Made by a program: the position numbers and the translations under genes. From FEB-22 sp003105195 (GTDB taxonomy: Bacteria > Pseudomonadota > Alphaproteobacteria > Rhizobiales > Xanthobacteraceae), in NCBI GenBank assembly GCA_027493405.1, contig JAOSKV010000034.1, forward strand, positions 124,001-188,000: a DNA stretch of 64,000 nucleotides, read 5' to 3'. Of the stretch, positions 18,738-27,215 are shown piece by piece (position 1 is the stretch's first letter; each line of letters begins with the position of its first letter). The notes under the pieces were generated by a model. That model did no database searches, had not been told where the DNA came from, and worked only from the letters and a program-made list of their open reading frames with translations.

Positions 18738-19834
18738 AAGCCAGCCGAGTTGCCGCGGTCGGGTTGATCGTCGGCGCCGCCGCCTGGATCGCGTCCGGCA
18801 AGATCATTCCGCACGAGACCGGCGAAAGCGCGGCTGCCGTGCAGGCCGGCGCGAGCGAGACGAGGAAGCCGTTCCGCGTGTCCGTGATGGAGGCCGTGGT
18901 CACCCGGCGCAGCCGCAAGCTCACCCTCTCGGGCCGCACCGAGGCGGATCGCAAGGTCATGGCGGTGGCGCGGACCAACGGCATCCTCACCGACCTCCGG
19001 GTGCGGCGCGGGCAGGTCGTCAAGGCCGGCGAGGCGATCGCGGTCCTCTCCGACGAGGCGCGCGAGGCGCAGGTCGCGCAGGCGCGCGCCGCACTCGCCC
19101 AGCGCAAGGCGGAGCTGGACGCACGGCGCCTGCTGGTGGAGCGGGGCACCATGCCGCGGCTCGACCTCGGCAATCTCGAGGCGCAGTACAAGGCCGCCGA
19201 GGCGCAGCTCGCCTCGGCCGAGGCGGAGCGCGAGCGCGGCCTCGTGACCGCGCCGTGGTCGGGTGTCGTCAACGAGGTCCCGGCCGAGGTCGGCCAGGCG
19301 CTGACCCCGGGCAAGGAGATCGCGCAGATCGTCGCGCTCGATCCGATGCTTGCGGTGGTCGAGGTGGCCGAGCGCAAGCTGGCCGGGCTGCGGCTCGGGG
19401 AGCCGGCCGAGATCCGCCTGGTGAGCGGCGACACCGCGGCGGGCCGGATCCGCTACGTCTCCAAGACCGCGAGCCCGGGCACGCGCACCTACCGGGTCGA
19501 CGTGGAGATCCCGAATGCCGAGGGACGCATTCCGGACGGCATCACCTGCGAGATCGCGGTCCGGCTCGCCGAGGTGCCGGCCGTGCGGATGCCGCGCTCG
19601 GCGCTCACCTTCTCGTCGGCGGGCGAGCTCGGCGTGCGCATCGTCGCGGCCGGGGGCAAGGTGGCGTTCGTGCCGGTTGCGGTGGTCGAGGACGAGCAGC
19701 AGTTCATGTGGGTCGGCGGCGTCCCCGACGGCGCGCGGGTGATCGTGCAGGGCCAGGACTTCGTCCGCGAGGGCCAGGTCGTCGAACCCGTGAAGGCCGC
19801 CGAGAACGGCGCGCCGCGCACCGCGCTGCGCTGA
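18734..19834 (+). CDS. RND efflux periplasmic adaptor (membrane-fusion protein)
   Basis: 366 aa. The N-terminal segment VAAVGLIVGAAAWIASGK anchors it in the inner membrane. A barrel-sandwich (lipoyl-like) hybrid follows around residues 75-105 (LRVRRGQVVKAGEAIAVLSD), then a short coiled-coil hairpin (ALAQRKAELDARRLL to LASAEAERERGLV) and a beta-barrel domain (VVEVAERKLAGLRLG). The hairpin is short. It links the RND pump to an outer-membrane channel; no TolC-like gene is nearby, so the channel is encoded elsewhere. Its start overlaps tetR. Confidence 0.88.
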   Translation: MKASRVAAVGLIVGAAAWIASGKIIPHETGESAAAVQAGASETRKPFRVSVMEAVVTRRSRKLTLSGRTEADRKVMAVARTNGILTDLRVRRGQVVKAGEAIAVLSDEAREAQVAQARAALAQRKAELDARRLLVERGTMPRLDLGNLEAQYKAAEAQLASAEAERERGLVTAPWSGVVNEVPAEVGQALTPGKEIAQIVALDPMLAVVEVAERKLAGLRLGEPAEIRLVSGDTAAGRIRYVSKTASPGTRTYRVDVEIPNAEGRIPDGITCEIAVRLAEVPAVRMPRSALTFSSAGELGVRIVAAGGKVAFVPVAVVEDEQQFMWVGGVPDGARVIVQGQDFVREGQVVEPVKAAENGAPRTALR

Positions 19835-19864
19835 GCCGGATCGCGAGCCAGACGGAACGCCGCG

Positions 19865-22800
19865 ATGTCGAACCCCGTCAACTACGCCATCGACAATGCG
19901 CGCCTGACGATCGCGACGCTCGTCTTCTTCCTGGTCGCGGGCCTCGTCGCCTATGTGACGATCCCCAAGGAAGCCGAGCCGGACGTGCGGGTGCCGATCG
20001 TCTACGTGCAGCTCTCCCAGCGCGGCATCAGCCCGGAGGATGCCGAGCGCCTGCTGATCAAGCCGATCGAGACCAAGCTCAAGTCGGTCGGCAACGTGAA
20101 GGAGGTGCGCGCCACGGCCTTCGAGGGCGGCGGCTACGTGCTGCTGGAGTTCGAGGCGGGCTTCGACGCCAAGTCCGCGCTCGCCGACGTACGTGCCAAG
20201 GTGGACGAGGCGAAGCGCGACCTGCCGCGCGACGCCGACGAGCCGACCGTGCAGGAGGTCAACCTCTCGCTCTATCCGGTGCTGGTGGTGGCGCTCTCGG
20301 GCGACCTGCCGGAGCGCACCATGCTGCGCATCGCGCGCACCGCCCAGAACGCGCTCGAGCAGGTCCCCGGCGTGCTGGCGGCGGAGCTGCGCGGGGCGCG
20401 CGACGAGGTGGTCGAGATCATCGCCGAGCCGATGCTGATGAAGAGCTACGGCGTCTCGCTCGACCAGCTGATCGCCGTCACCCAGGCGTCCAACAGCCTG
20501 GTCGCGGCCGGCGCGCTCGAGGGCGAGACCGGGCGCTTCGCCGTCAAGGTGCCGGCGCTGATCGAGCGACCCGAGGACGTGCTCAAGATCCCGGTGGCGG
20601 CCTCGCCGACCGCGGTGGTGACGCTCGGCGACGTCGCCCAGGTGAAGCCGACCTTCAAGGACGCGACCTCGATCACCCGCGTCAACGGCCGCCCCGCCAT
20701 GACGATCGAGGTGTCGAAGCGCAGCGGCGCCAACCTGATCGAGACCGTCGACGGCGTGAAATACGCGATGGAGCGGCTGAAGGCGACCTGGCCGGGCACG
20801 CTCGAGGTGGCCTACACGCAGGACAAGTCCAAGGTGATCCGGCAGATGCTGGGCGACCTCGAGAACTCGGTCGCGACCGGCGTGCTGCTGGTCGCGGTCG
20901 TGATCCTGTTCGGCCTCGGGTTCCGCGCCTCGCTGTTCATCGGCATCGCGATTCCGGCCTCGTTCCTCGCCGGCGTGCTCGGCCTGCAGCTCGCCGGGCT
21001 CACGGTCAATATCGTCGTGCTGTTCTCGCTGATCCTCGCGGTCGGCATGCTGGTGGACGACGCCATCATCGTGTCCGAGTTCGCGGAGCGGCGCATGTCC
21101 GAGGGGATGGCGCCGCGCGAGGCCTATTCGCTCGCGGCCAAGCGCATGGCCGGGCCCGTGATCGCGGCGACCGCGACCCGCGTCGCGGCCTTCTCGCCGC
21201 TGCTGTTCTGGCCCGGCATCGTCGGCGAGTTCATGAAGTACCTGCCGATCACCCTGATCGCCACGCTCTCGGCCTCGCTGGTGGTGGCGCTGTTCTTCAC
21301 GCCGACGCTCGGCGCGCTGCTCGGCAGGGCGGCGCCGGTGCCGCACGACGAGCGGGTGTCCGACCGCGGCCTCTACATGCGCGCGGTGCGCCTCGCGCTG
21401 CGCAATCCCGGAACCACGCTCGCGCTCACGGTGCTACTGCTGATCGGCGTGCAGGCCGCCTACGGGCGTTTCGGCCACGGCGTCGAGTTCTTCCCCAAGG
21501 TCGAGCCCGATTACGGCCAGGTGATCGTGCACGGCCGCGGCAACCTCTCGCTCGAGGAGAAGGATGCGTTCCTGCGCCGGATCGAGGAGCGCGTGCTCGC
21601 GTTCAAGGAGCTCAAGACCGTCTATACCCGCTCGGGCGAGCAGCCGCGCGGCCTGGGCGAGCTGACCGAGGACACGATCGGCGTGATCCAGTTCGAGTTC
21701 GTGGACTGGCGCGAGCGCCGTTCCGCGCACGAGATCATGGAGGCGATCCGCGAGAAGACCGCCGACATCCCGGGCGTGCTCGTGGAGGTGACGGCGCCCC
21801 GCGCCGGCCCGCCCACCGGCAAGCCCGTGCAGGTGCAGCTCGCCGCGCTCGATCCCGACGTGCTGCCGGCGGCGGCCAGGAAGGTCGCCGCCGTCGTCGC
21901 GGAGCGCGCCGACACGCGCGACGTGGACGACGGGCTGCCGCTGCCGGGCATCGACTGGCGCATCGAGGTGGACAAGGCCGAGGCCGCCAAGTACGGCGCG
22001 AGCGTCAACACGGTCGGCACCGGCGTGCAGCTCGTGACCAACGGCGCCAAGGTGACCGAGTATCGCCCGTCCGACACCGACAAGGCCGTGGACATCATCG
22101 TGCGCTATCCGGCGGAGCGGCGCAGCCTCGACCAGATCGACGAGCTGCGCATCCAGACCTCGTCGGGCCACGTGCCGATCGGCAATTTCGTCGCGCGCGT
22201 GCCGGCGCAGCGCGTCGGCCACATCAACCGCGTCAACGGCAACCGGGTGATCACGGTCTCGTCCAACGTGGCCGAGGGTGTGCAGAGCGCCAGGGTGCAG
22301 CAGGACATCGCCCAGGAGCTCGCCAAGGCCGACCTCGGCAACGGCGTCACGTTCCGGCTCAAGGGCGAGGACGAGGAGCGCGAGAAGGCATCGGCCTTCC
22401 TGCTCAAGGCGTTCGGCACCGCGATCTTCCTGATCTTCGCGGTGCTGCTCGCGCAGTTCAACCGCTTCACCTCGGTCGCCCTGGTGCTCAGCGCCGTCGT
22501 GCTCTCCACCTTCGGCGTGCTGGTCGGCCTCATGATCATGGGGCAGCCCTTCGGCGTGGTGATGACCGGCCTCGGCGTGATCGCCAATGCGGGCGTGATC
22601 GTGAACAACAACATCGTGCTGATCGACACCTACGACCGGCTGCGCCGGGAGGGCGTCGCGGCCTACGAGGCGGTCCTGCAGACCTGCCGCGAGCGCGCCC
22701 GGCCGGTGGTGCTCACGGCGGTCACCGCGATCCTCGGCGTGCTGCCGATCGCGTTCGGGGTGAACATCGAGTTCTTCCATCGCGACATCACGTTCGGCGC

Positions 22801-22996
22801 GCCCGCGACCCAGTGGTGGATCCAGCTCTCGACCGCCATCGTGTTCGGCCTCGGCTTCGCGACCGTGCTCACGCTGATCGTCACGCCCGCCGCGCTGATG
22901 GCGATCGCCAACCTGGCGGAGCGCCGGCAGCGCTGGCAGGCGCGGCGGGCGGAGCGCCGCGCGGCACGCCGGGCCGCGACGCAGCCGGCCGAATAG
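19865..22996 (+). CDS. RND-family efflux transporter, inner-membrane pump
   Basis: 1043 aa, the normal length for AcrB/MdtB-type pumps. Twelve membrane segments in two halves with large periplasmic loops. The TM4 proton-relay pair is present in LAVGMLVDDAIIVSEFAERR, followed by TRVAAFSPLLFWPGIVGEF. The second half has VVMTGLGVIANAGVIVNNNI, where asparagines replace the usual acidic residues. It exports hydrophobic compounds or drugs using the proton gradient; VDDAI rather than a metal-type CzcA motif argues against heavy-metal export. Third gene of the tetR operon. Confidence 0.92.
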   Translation: MSNPVNYAIDNARLTIATLVFFLVAGLVAYVTIPKEAEPDVRVPIVYVQLSQRGISPEDAERLLIKPIETKLKSVGNVKEVRATAFEGGGYVLLEFEAGFDAKSALADVRAKVDEAKRDLPRDADEPTVQEVNLSLYPVLVVALSGDLPERTMLRIARTAQNALEQVPGVLAAELRGARDEVVEIIAEPMLMKSYGVSLDQLIAVTQASNSLVAAGALEGETGRFAVKVPALIERPEDVLKIPVAASPTAVVTLGDVAQVKPTFKDATSITRVNGRPAMTIEVSKRSGANLIETVDGVKYAMERLKATWPGTLEVAYTQDKSKVIRQMLGDLENSVATGVLLVAVVILFGLGFRASLFIGIAIPASFLAGVLGLQLAGLTVNIVVLFSLILAVGMLVDDAIIVSEFAERRMSEGMAPREAYSLAAKRMAGPVIAATATRVAAFSPLLFWPGIVGEFMKYLPITLIATLSASLVVALFFTPTLGALLGRAAPVPHDERVSDRGLYMRAVRLALRNPGTTLALTVLLLIGVQAAYGRFGHGVEFFPKVEPDYGQVIVHGRGNLSLEEKDAFLRRIEERVLAFKELKTVYTRSGEQPRGLGELTEDTIGVIQFEFVDWRERRSAHEIMEAIREKTADIPGVLVEVTAPRAGPPTGKPVQVQLAALDPDVLPAAARKVAAVVAERADTRDVDDGLPLPGIDWRIEVDKAEAAKYGASVNTVGTGVQLVTNGAKVTEYRPSDTDKAVDIIVRYPAERRSLDQIDELRIQTSSGHVPIGNFVARVPAQRVGHINRVNGNRVITVSSNVAEGVQSARVQQDIAQELAKADLGNGVTFRLKGEDEEREKASAFLLKAFGTAIFLIFAVLLAQFNRFTSVALVLSAVVLSTFGVLVGLMIMGQPFGVVMTGLGVIANAGVIVNNNIVLIDTYDRLRREGVAAYEAVLQTCRERARPVVLTAVTAILGVLPIAFGVNIEFFHRDITFGAPATQWWIQLSTAIVFGLGFATVLTLIVTPAALMAIANLAERRQRWQARRAERRAARRAATQPAE

Positions 22997-23046
22997 GTCG
23001 CTTGATCCGGGGCGCGAACCGGGAGAGGGTGGCGGCGGAGTCGCTC

Positions 23047-23673
23047 ATGCCGCCCGATCCCACGCCGCTCGTTGCCCAGCTTCCCGTCATCCCCGTCCTC
23101 ACCATCGAACGCACGGCGGACGCCGTGCCGCTCGCCCGCGCGCTCGTCGCCGGCGGGCTGCGGGTGATCGAGGTGACGCTGCGCACCGCGGCGGCGCTCG
23201 AGGCGATGCGCGCGATCGCGGCCGAGGTCGCGGACTGCGTGCTCGGCGCCGGCACCGTGACGGAGCCGCGCCACGCGGAGGCCGCCGTCGCGGCGGGCGC
23301 GCGCTACCTGGTCAGCCCCGGCACCCCGCCGGCGCTCGCCAGGGCGCTGGCGCAGGCCTCCGTTCCGGCCGTGCCGGGCTGCGCGAGCGTCACCGAGGCG
23401 CTCTGGCTCGCCGAGCACGGCTTCCGCGTCCTCAAGTTCTTCCCGGCCGAGGCGGCCGGCGGAACCCAATGGCTCAAGTCGGTCGCGGCGCCGCTGCCGG
23501 AGCTCCGCTTCTGCCCGACCGGCGGCATCGACGCGCGCAACGCGGCGGCCTACCTGGCGCTCCCCAACGTGCTGGCGGTGGGCGGCTCCTGGGTGGCGCC
23601 GAAGGAGGCGATCGCGGCGCAGGACTTCTCGCGCATCACCGCGCTCGCGCGCGAGGCCGCGCACTTGCGCTGA
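23047..23673 (+). CDS. eda: 2-keto-3-deoxy-6-phosphogluconate (KDPG) aldolase
   Basis: 208 aa, usual size. The class-I aldolase fold shows VIEVTLRT with the catalytic Glu, GAGTV near residue 70, and KFFPAEAAGG with the Schiff-base Lys. It splits KDPG into pyruvate and glyceraldehyde-3-phosphate, the last step of the Entner-Doudoroff pathway and of KDG catabolism. ATG 23047 follows GGCGGAG by six bases. It lies 50 bases after the RND gene and 19 bases before two permease genes. KDG kinase, which makes its substrate, is 1 kb away on the other strand. Confidence 0.92.
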   Translation: MPPDPTPLVAQLPVIPVLTIERTADAVPLARALVAGGLRVIEVTLRTAAALEAMRAIAAEVADCVLGAGTVTEPRHAEAAVAAGARYLVSPGTPPALARALAQASVPAVPGCASVTEALWLAEHGFRVLKFFPAEAAGGTQWLKSVAAPLPELRFCPTGGIDARNAAAYLALPNVLAVGGSWVAPKEAIAAQDFSRITALAREAAHLR

Positions 23674-23692
23674 CGCGAGACGCCCCGCGCAG

Positions 23693-24232
23693 ATGTCCCT
23701 CCGCAGCCGCCGCGCCTTCGACTGGTCGCTCGCCGTGATCGCGGCTCTCGCGGGCGGCTCGGCGCTCGCGGTCTTTCTCCGCGACGGCTCCGACCGGTTC
23801 CTCGCGATCCTGCTCTCCGATCTCGATCTCTTGGCCGACGTGTTGCCGAAGGTGGTCGCCGGCTGCCTGATCGGCGCCTTCGTGACCCTGCTGCTGCCGC
23901 GCGAGGCCGTCTCCCGCTGGGTCGGCGCCGAATCGGGCCTGTCGGGGCTCGTCGTCGCCGCGCTGGTCGGGGCCGTGCTGCCGGGCGGCCCGTTCACGAT
24001 CTACCCGGTGGCGGCGGCGCTGCTCGCGGCCGGCGCCGATGCGGGCGCGGCCGTCGCCTTCGTCACGGGCTGGACGCTGCTCGGCTATGCGCGCGCCGTG
24101 GTGTGGGAGCTGCCGTTCTTCGGGGTCGAGTTCGTCACCTGGCGCCTCATCCTGTCGATTCCGCTGCCGATCGTCGCGGGACTGCTCGCGCGCCTCGCCT
24201 GGCGCCGGCTGGCGCGGCGGGGCGGCGCATGA
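23693..24232 (+). CDS. half-size permease (ArsP/YraQ-like), first of a pair
   Basis: 179 aa with about five hydrophobic segments. The motif VLPGGPFTIYPVAAALLAAG near residues 98-117 matches the re-entrant signature of the DUF318/ArsP permease family, and AVAFVTGWTLLGYARAVVWE follows. It is half the length of a full permease. Its stop overlaps the start of a second half-size protein of the same type. The two probably form one transporter. Substrate unknown. Confidence 0.72.
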   Translation: MSLRSRRAFDWSLAVIAALAGGSALAVFLRDGSDRFLAILLSDLDLLADVLPKVVAGCLIGAFVTLLLPREAVSRWVGAESGLSGLVVAALVGAVLPGGPFTIYPVAAALLAAGADAGAAVAFVTGWTLLGYARAVVWELPFFGVEFVTWRLILSIPLPIVAGLLARLAWRRLARRGGA

Positions 24233-24723
24233 GCCTCGTCCTCACGCTGGCGCTGTGGCTGGTGGTCGCCGTGCTCGCCCTCGCGATCGCGGCGCGCGGC
24301 GGCGCGCATCTGCGCGGCGCCGCCCGCCAGGGCCTCGTCGATTTCCTGCACCTCCTGCCGCGCATCGCCATCGGCGTGATCGGGGCCGGGTATATCGCGG
24401 CATTGATGCCGGCCGACGTGGTCGCGGCCTGGCTCGGGCCCGATTCCGGCATGGGCGGCGTCGTGCTGGCCACGCTCGCGGGCGCCGCCACGCCGGGCGG
24501 CCCGGTGATCGGCTTCTCGGTCGCGACCGCCGCGCTCAAGGCCGGCGCCGGGGCGCCGCAAGTGGTCGCCTATTCGATCGCCTGGGCGCTGTTCGCGGTG
24601 CACCGGCTGGTGATCTTCGAGATCCCGCTGATGCCGGCGCGCGTGGTCTGGCTGCGCGCCGTGGTCTCGATTCCGCTGCCGCTGATGGCGGCGCTCGGCG
24701 CGATGCTGATCGGCAGGCCTTAG
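24229..24723 (+). CDS. half-size permease (ArsP/YraQ-like), second of a pair
   Basis: 164 aa, about five hydrophobic segments. It repeats the partner's pattern: GVVLATLAGAATPGGPVIGF (compare VLPGGPF in the first), then AYSIAWALFAVHRLVIFEIP and an IPLPLMAALGA tail (first: IPLPIVAGLLA). This internal similarity suggests an ancient gene duplication left split. The ATG overlaps the upstream stop, so the proteins are co-translated. Its TAG overlaps the convergent kdgK stop codon. Confidence 0.72.
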   Translation: MSLVLTLALWLVVAVLALAIAARGGAHLRGAARQGLVDFLHLLPRIAIGVIGAGYIAALMPADVVAAWLGPDSGMGGVVLATLAGAATPGGPVIGFSVATAALKAGAGAPQVVAYSIAWALFAVHRLVIFEIPLMPARVVWLRAVVSIPLPLMAALGAMLIGRP

Positions 24724-25646
24724 TGCATCGCCGCCGTCGCTCGCGGCATGATGGCGCCGCGGTGGCGGATCACCTCGCCGGCGAGGCGGTGGGCGGCGCT
24801 CGCGGCCTGCGCCGGATCCTCGCCCTTGAGCCGCGCCGCCAGGTAGCCGGCGTTGAAGCTGTCGCCGGCGGCCGTGGTGTCCACCGGCACCACCACCTCG
24901 GGGGTCGGCACCTGCTCGCGCCCGTCGCGGGTCGCGATCAGGGCGCTGTTCGGCCCGTTCTTCACCACCACCTCGCCGATGCCGAAGGCCTGCAGGCGCT
25001 CCACCGTCGCCTGCGGGTTGCCGTCGCCCCAGAGCAGGGCCTCGTCGTCGAAGGTCGGCAGGGCGATGTCGACGCGCTTGAGCGCCTCGTTGAACACGGC
25101 GCGCGTGCGGGCGAGGTCGCCCTTCCAGCCGCGCGGCCGGAAATTGCTGTCGAAGGCGACCTGGGTGCCCTGCTTGCGGGCCATCTCGAGCACCGCCAGG
25201 AAGCGGCCGAGCCCGAGATTGGAATAGAGCGAGAGCGTGATGCCCGAGAAGTAGACGAGGCGCGCGCCCAGCAGCGCCTCGGCGAGCGTGCTCCAGTCCG
25301 GCAGCTCGAACAGCTCGCGCGCCGGCGAGGTGTCGCGCCAGTAGAAGAAGCGGCGCTCGCCGGTCGGGTCGGTCTCGATCAGATAGAGGCCGGGCATCCG
25401 GCCGGGCACGCGCGCGATCAGCCGCGTGTCGACGCCCTCGGCCGCCGCCTGGGCCACGACGCCGTCCGAATAGGGGTCGTCGCCGAGCGCCGTCCCATAG
25501 GCGACCTCGACGCCGGAGCGTGCCAGATAGACCGCCGTGTTGAAGGTGTCGCCGCCATAGGCGAGACCGTAGCGGCCGTCGGGATTGCGCGACAGCTCCA
25601 CCATGACCTCGCCGATGGAGACGACGCGATTGCTCTGGCTGCTCAT
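24720..25646 (-). CDS. kdgK: 2-keto-3-deoxygluconate (KDG) kinase, PfkB family
   Basis: 308 aa. PfkB sugar-kinase fold: substrate-site GGDTFNTAVYLAR near residues 31-43, YWRDTSPARELF typical of KDG kinases, and the ATP/anion-hole motif TTAAGDSFNAGYLA near 258-271 with the catalytic Asp. It phosphorylates KDG to KDPG, which Eda (23.0 kb) splits. The gene is convergent with the permease pair and overlaps its last codon. ATG 25646 is the only good start. Confidence 0.88.
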   Translation of the reverse strand: MSSQSNRVVSIGEVMVELSRNPDGRYGLAYGGDTFNTAVYLARSGVEVAYGTALGDDPYSDGVVAQAAAEGVDTRLIARVPGRMPGLYLIETDPTGERRFFYWRDTSPARELFELPDWSTLAEALLGARLVYFSGITLSLYSNLGLGRFLAVLEMARKQGTQVAFDSNFRPRGWKGDLARTRAVFNEALKRVDIALPTFDDEALLWGDGNPQATVERLQAFGIGEVVVKNGPNSALIATRDGREQVPTPEVVVPVDTTAAGDSFNAGYLAARLKGEDPAQAASAAHRLAGEVIRHRGAIMPRATAAMH

Positions 25647-25808
25647 GCGGCTCCGGGCGCTCCTCGGGAGAACGGGCCGGCACCATAGAGCATTTTGCCT
25701 CGGGGAACACGGGCGGAACCCGCGGCGAGGGGAATTCGAGGCCGGGCCAGGCCCGCTAGGATAGGTGGCGATTCGCGCCGCAGCGCGCGGAGGAGAGGGG
25801 AGCCGGGC

Positions 25809-27131
25809 ATGGACCAGATGGAACGGACGCTCGAGGGCCTGGCGGAAGCTGGGCGCTGGCTCGCGGTCGAGCTGACCTCATTCTGGTTCCTGCTGCAGCT
25901 CGCCGTGATCCTGGGCGTGGCGCTGATCGCCTGGGCGGTGGGCGCGCTGGCGCGCCGCCGTGTCGACCCGCTCGACCTGACCATGGGCTGGCCGCCGATG
26001 CTGCGGCTCGCGATGCGCGCGGTGCTGGACCGGATCGGCCTCATCGTTTTCGTCGCCGCCGCGTTCACGGCGCAGGCCGTGATCGCGGCATCCACTTGGC
26101 CGAGCAACGGCTACCTGGTCGGCATCGCGGCGAAGCTCGCCAGCGCCTGGCTGGTGATCGGGCTGCTCGCCAGCGTGATCCGTAACAGGTTCCTGTTCAG
26201 CACCGTCGCGGTCTCGGCGTTTCTCATCGCGGCGCTCAGCATCGTCGGCCTGATGGAGCAGGCCACGGCCGCGCTCGACGCGGCCGCCCTCGTCATCGGG
26301 GGACTGCGCATCTCGCTGCTGCTCGCGCTCAAGACCGCGGCCTTCATGCTGGTCGCGCTGTGGTTCGCGGTGGCGCTCGCCAATTTCGCCGACCGGCGGC
26401 TGCAGACGGCGGCCGACCTCACGCCCGCCCTGCAGGTGCTGATCGGCAAGCTCCTGCGCCTGGGCCTGATCAGTCTCGCGGTCGTGATCGTGCTGAGCTC
26501 GGTCGGCATCGATCTGACGGCGCTCGCCTTCCTCTCGGGCGCGATCGGCGTCGGCATCGGCTTCGGCCTGCAGAAGATCGTCTCCAACCTGGTCAGCGGC
26601 ATCATCCTCCTGGCCGACAAGTCGATCAAGCCGGGCGACATCATCTCGGTCGGCGACAGGTTCGGCTGGGTCGAGGAGCTGGGGGCGCGCTACACCGCGG
26701 TCAGCACGCGCGACGGGCGCGAGTATCTCATCCCCAACGAGGACCTGGTCACGCAGAGCGTGGTCAACTGGTCCCACACCAGCCAGGACATCCGCCTCGA
26801 GGTGAAGTTCGGAACCGGCTACGACTGCGATCCGCACAAGGTGATCGCGGTGGCCACGGGCGCCGTGCGCGGCATGCCCCGCGTCCTCGACGAGCCGCCG
26901 CCGGTCTGCTTCCTGACCGAGTTCGGCGACTCGGCGGTCAATTTCTCGCTCGGCTTCTGGATGAGCGACCCGGCGCTGGGCATCGGCAACCTGCGCAGCG
27001 ACGTGATGCTCGCTTTGTGGGACGCGCTCAAGCGCGAGGGGATCACGATCCCCTATCCGCAACGCGACCTGCACCTGAAGACCCCGGTGGAGGTCGTGCT
27101 GGCCCGGCCGCGGACGGATGCGTCCGTCTGA
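25809..27131 (+). CDS. MscS-family mechanosensitive channel
   Basis: 440 aa. Five or six hydrophobic segments are followed by the pore helix and beta domain. The signature runs GIGFGLQKIVSNLVSGIILL near residues 250-269 and then DKSIKPGDIISVG; IPNEDLVTQSVVNWSH and the alpha-beta C-terminus follow. It opens under membrane tension to release solutes in hypo-osmotic shock. A GGAGGAGAGGGG ribosome site lies seven bases before the ATG. The next genes make a membrane lipid, 84 bases downstream. Confidence 0.9.
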   Translation: MDQMERTLEGLAEAGRWLAVELTSFWFLLQLAVILGVALIAWAVGALARRRVDPLDLTMGWPPMLRLAMRAVLDRIGLIVFVAAAFTAQAVIAASTWPSNGYLVGIAAKLASAWLVIGLLASVIRNRFLFSTVAVSAFLIAALSIVGLMEQATAALDAAALVIGGLRISLLLALKTAAFMLVALWFAVALANFADRRLQTAADLTPALQVLIGKLLRLGLISLAVVIVLSSVGIDLTALAFLSGAIGVGIGFGLQKIVSNLVSGIILLADKSIKPGDIISVGDRFGWVEELGARYTAVSTRDGREYLIPNEDLVTQSVVNWSHTSQDIRLEVKFGTGYDCDPHKVIAVATGAVRGMPRVLDEPPPVCFLTEFGDSAVNFSLGFWMSDPALGIGNLRSDVMLALWDALKREGITIPYPQRDLHLKTPVEVVLARPRTDASV

Positions 27132-27149
27132 GGCTTGCGGCGGCGCCGA

Positions 27150-27167
27150 CTGTCATCAAACCAACAT
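27150..27167 (+). promoter_or_regulatory. Pho-box-like site before btaA
   Basis: CTGTCAT (27150-27156), four bases, then CCAACAT (27161-27167). The first half is an exact PhoB half-site; the second keeps C1 and the CAT end (4 of 7). The 11-base repeat period is that of PhoB boxes. It lies 49 bases before the btaA start. Betaine-lipid genes are phosphate-starvation genes in rhizobia and Rhodobacter, which supports the call. Confidence 0.55.
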
Positions 27168-27215
27168 CGACCGGCCGCTACATCGCCACGTCGGATTCGG
27201 CGAGAGGAGCCTCCC

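Noticed and set aside
18389..21346. Very long open frame antisense to tetR, adaptor and RND genes
   Set aside because: High-GC DNA leaves antisense frames open; the product is low-complexity Arg/His/Asp-rich and the plus strand holds clear conserved genes. The same applies to other long Arg-rich frames in the window.
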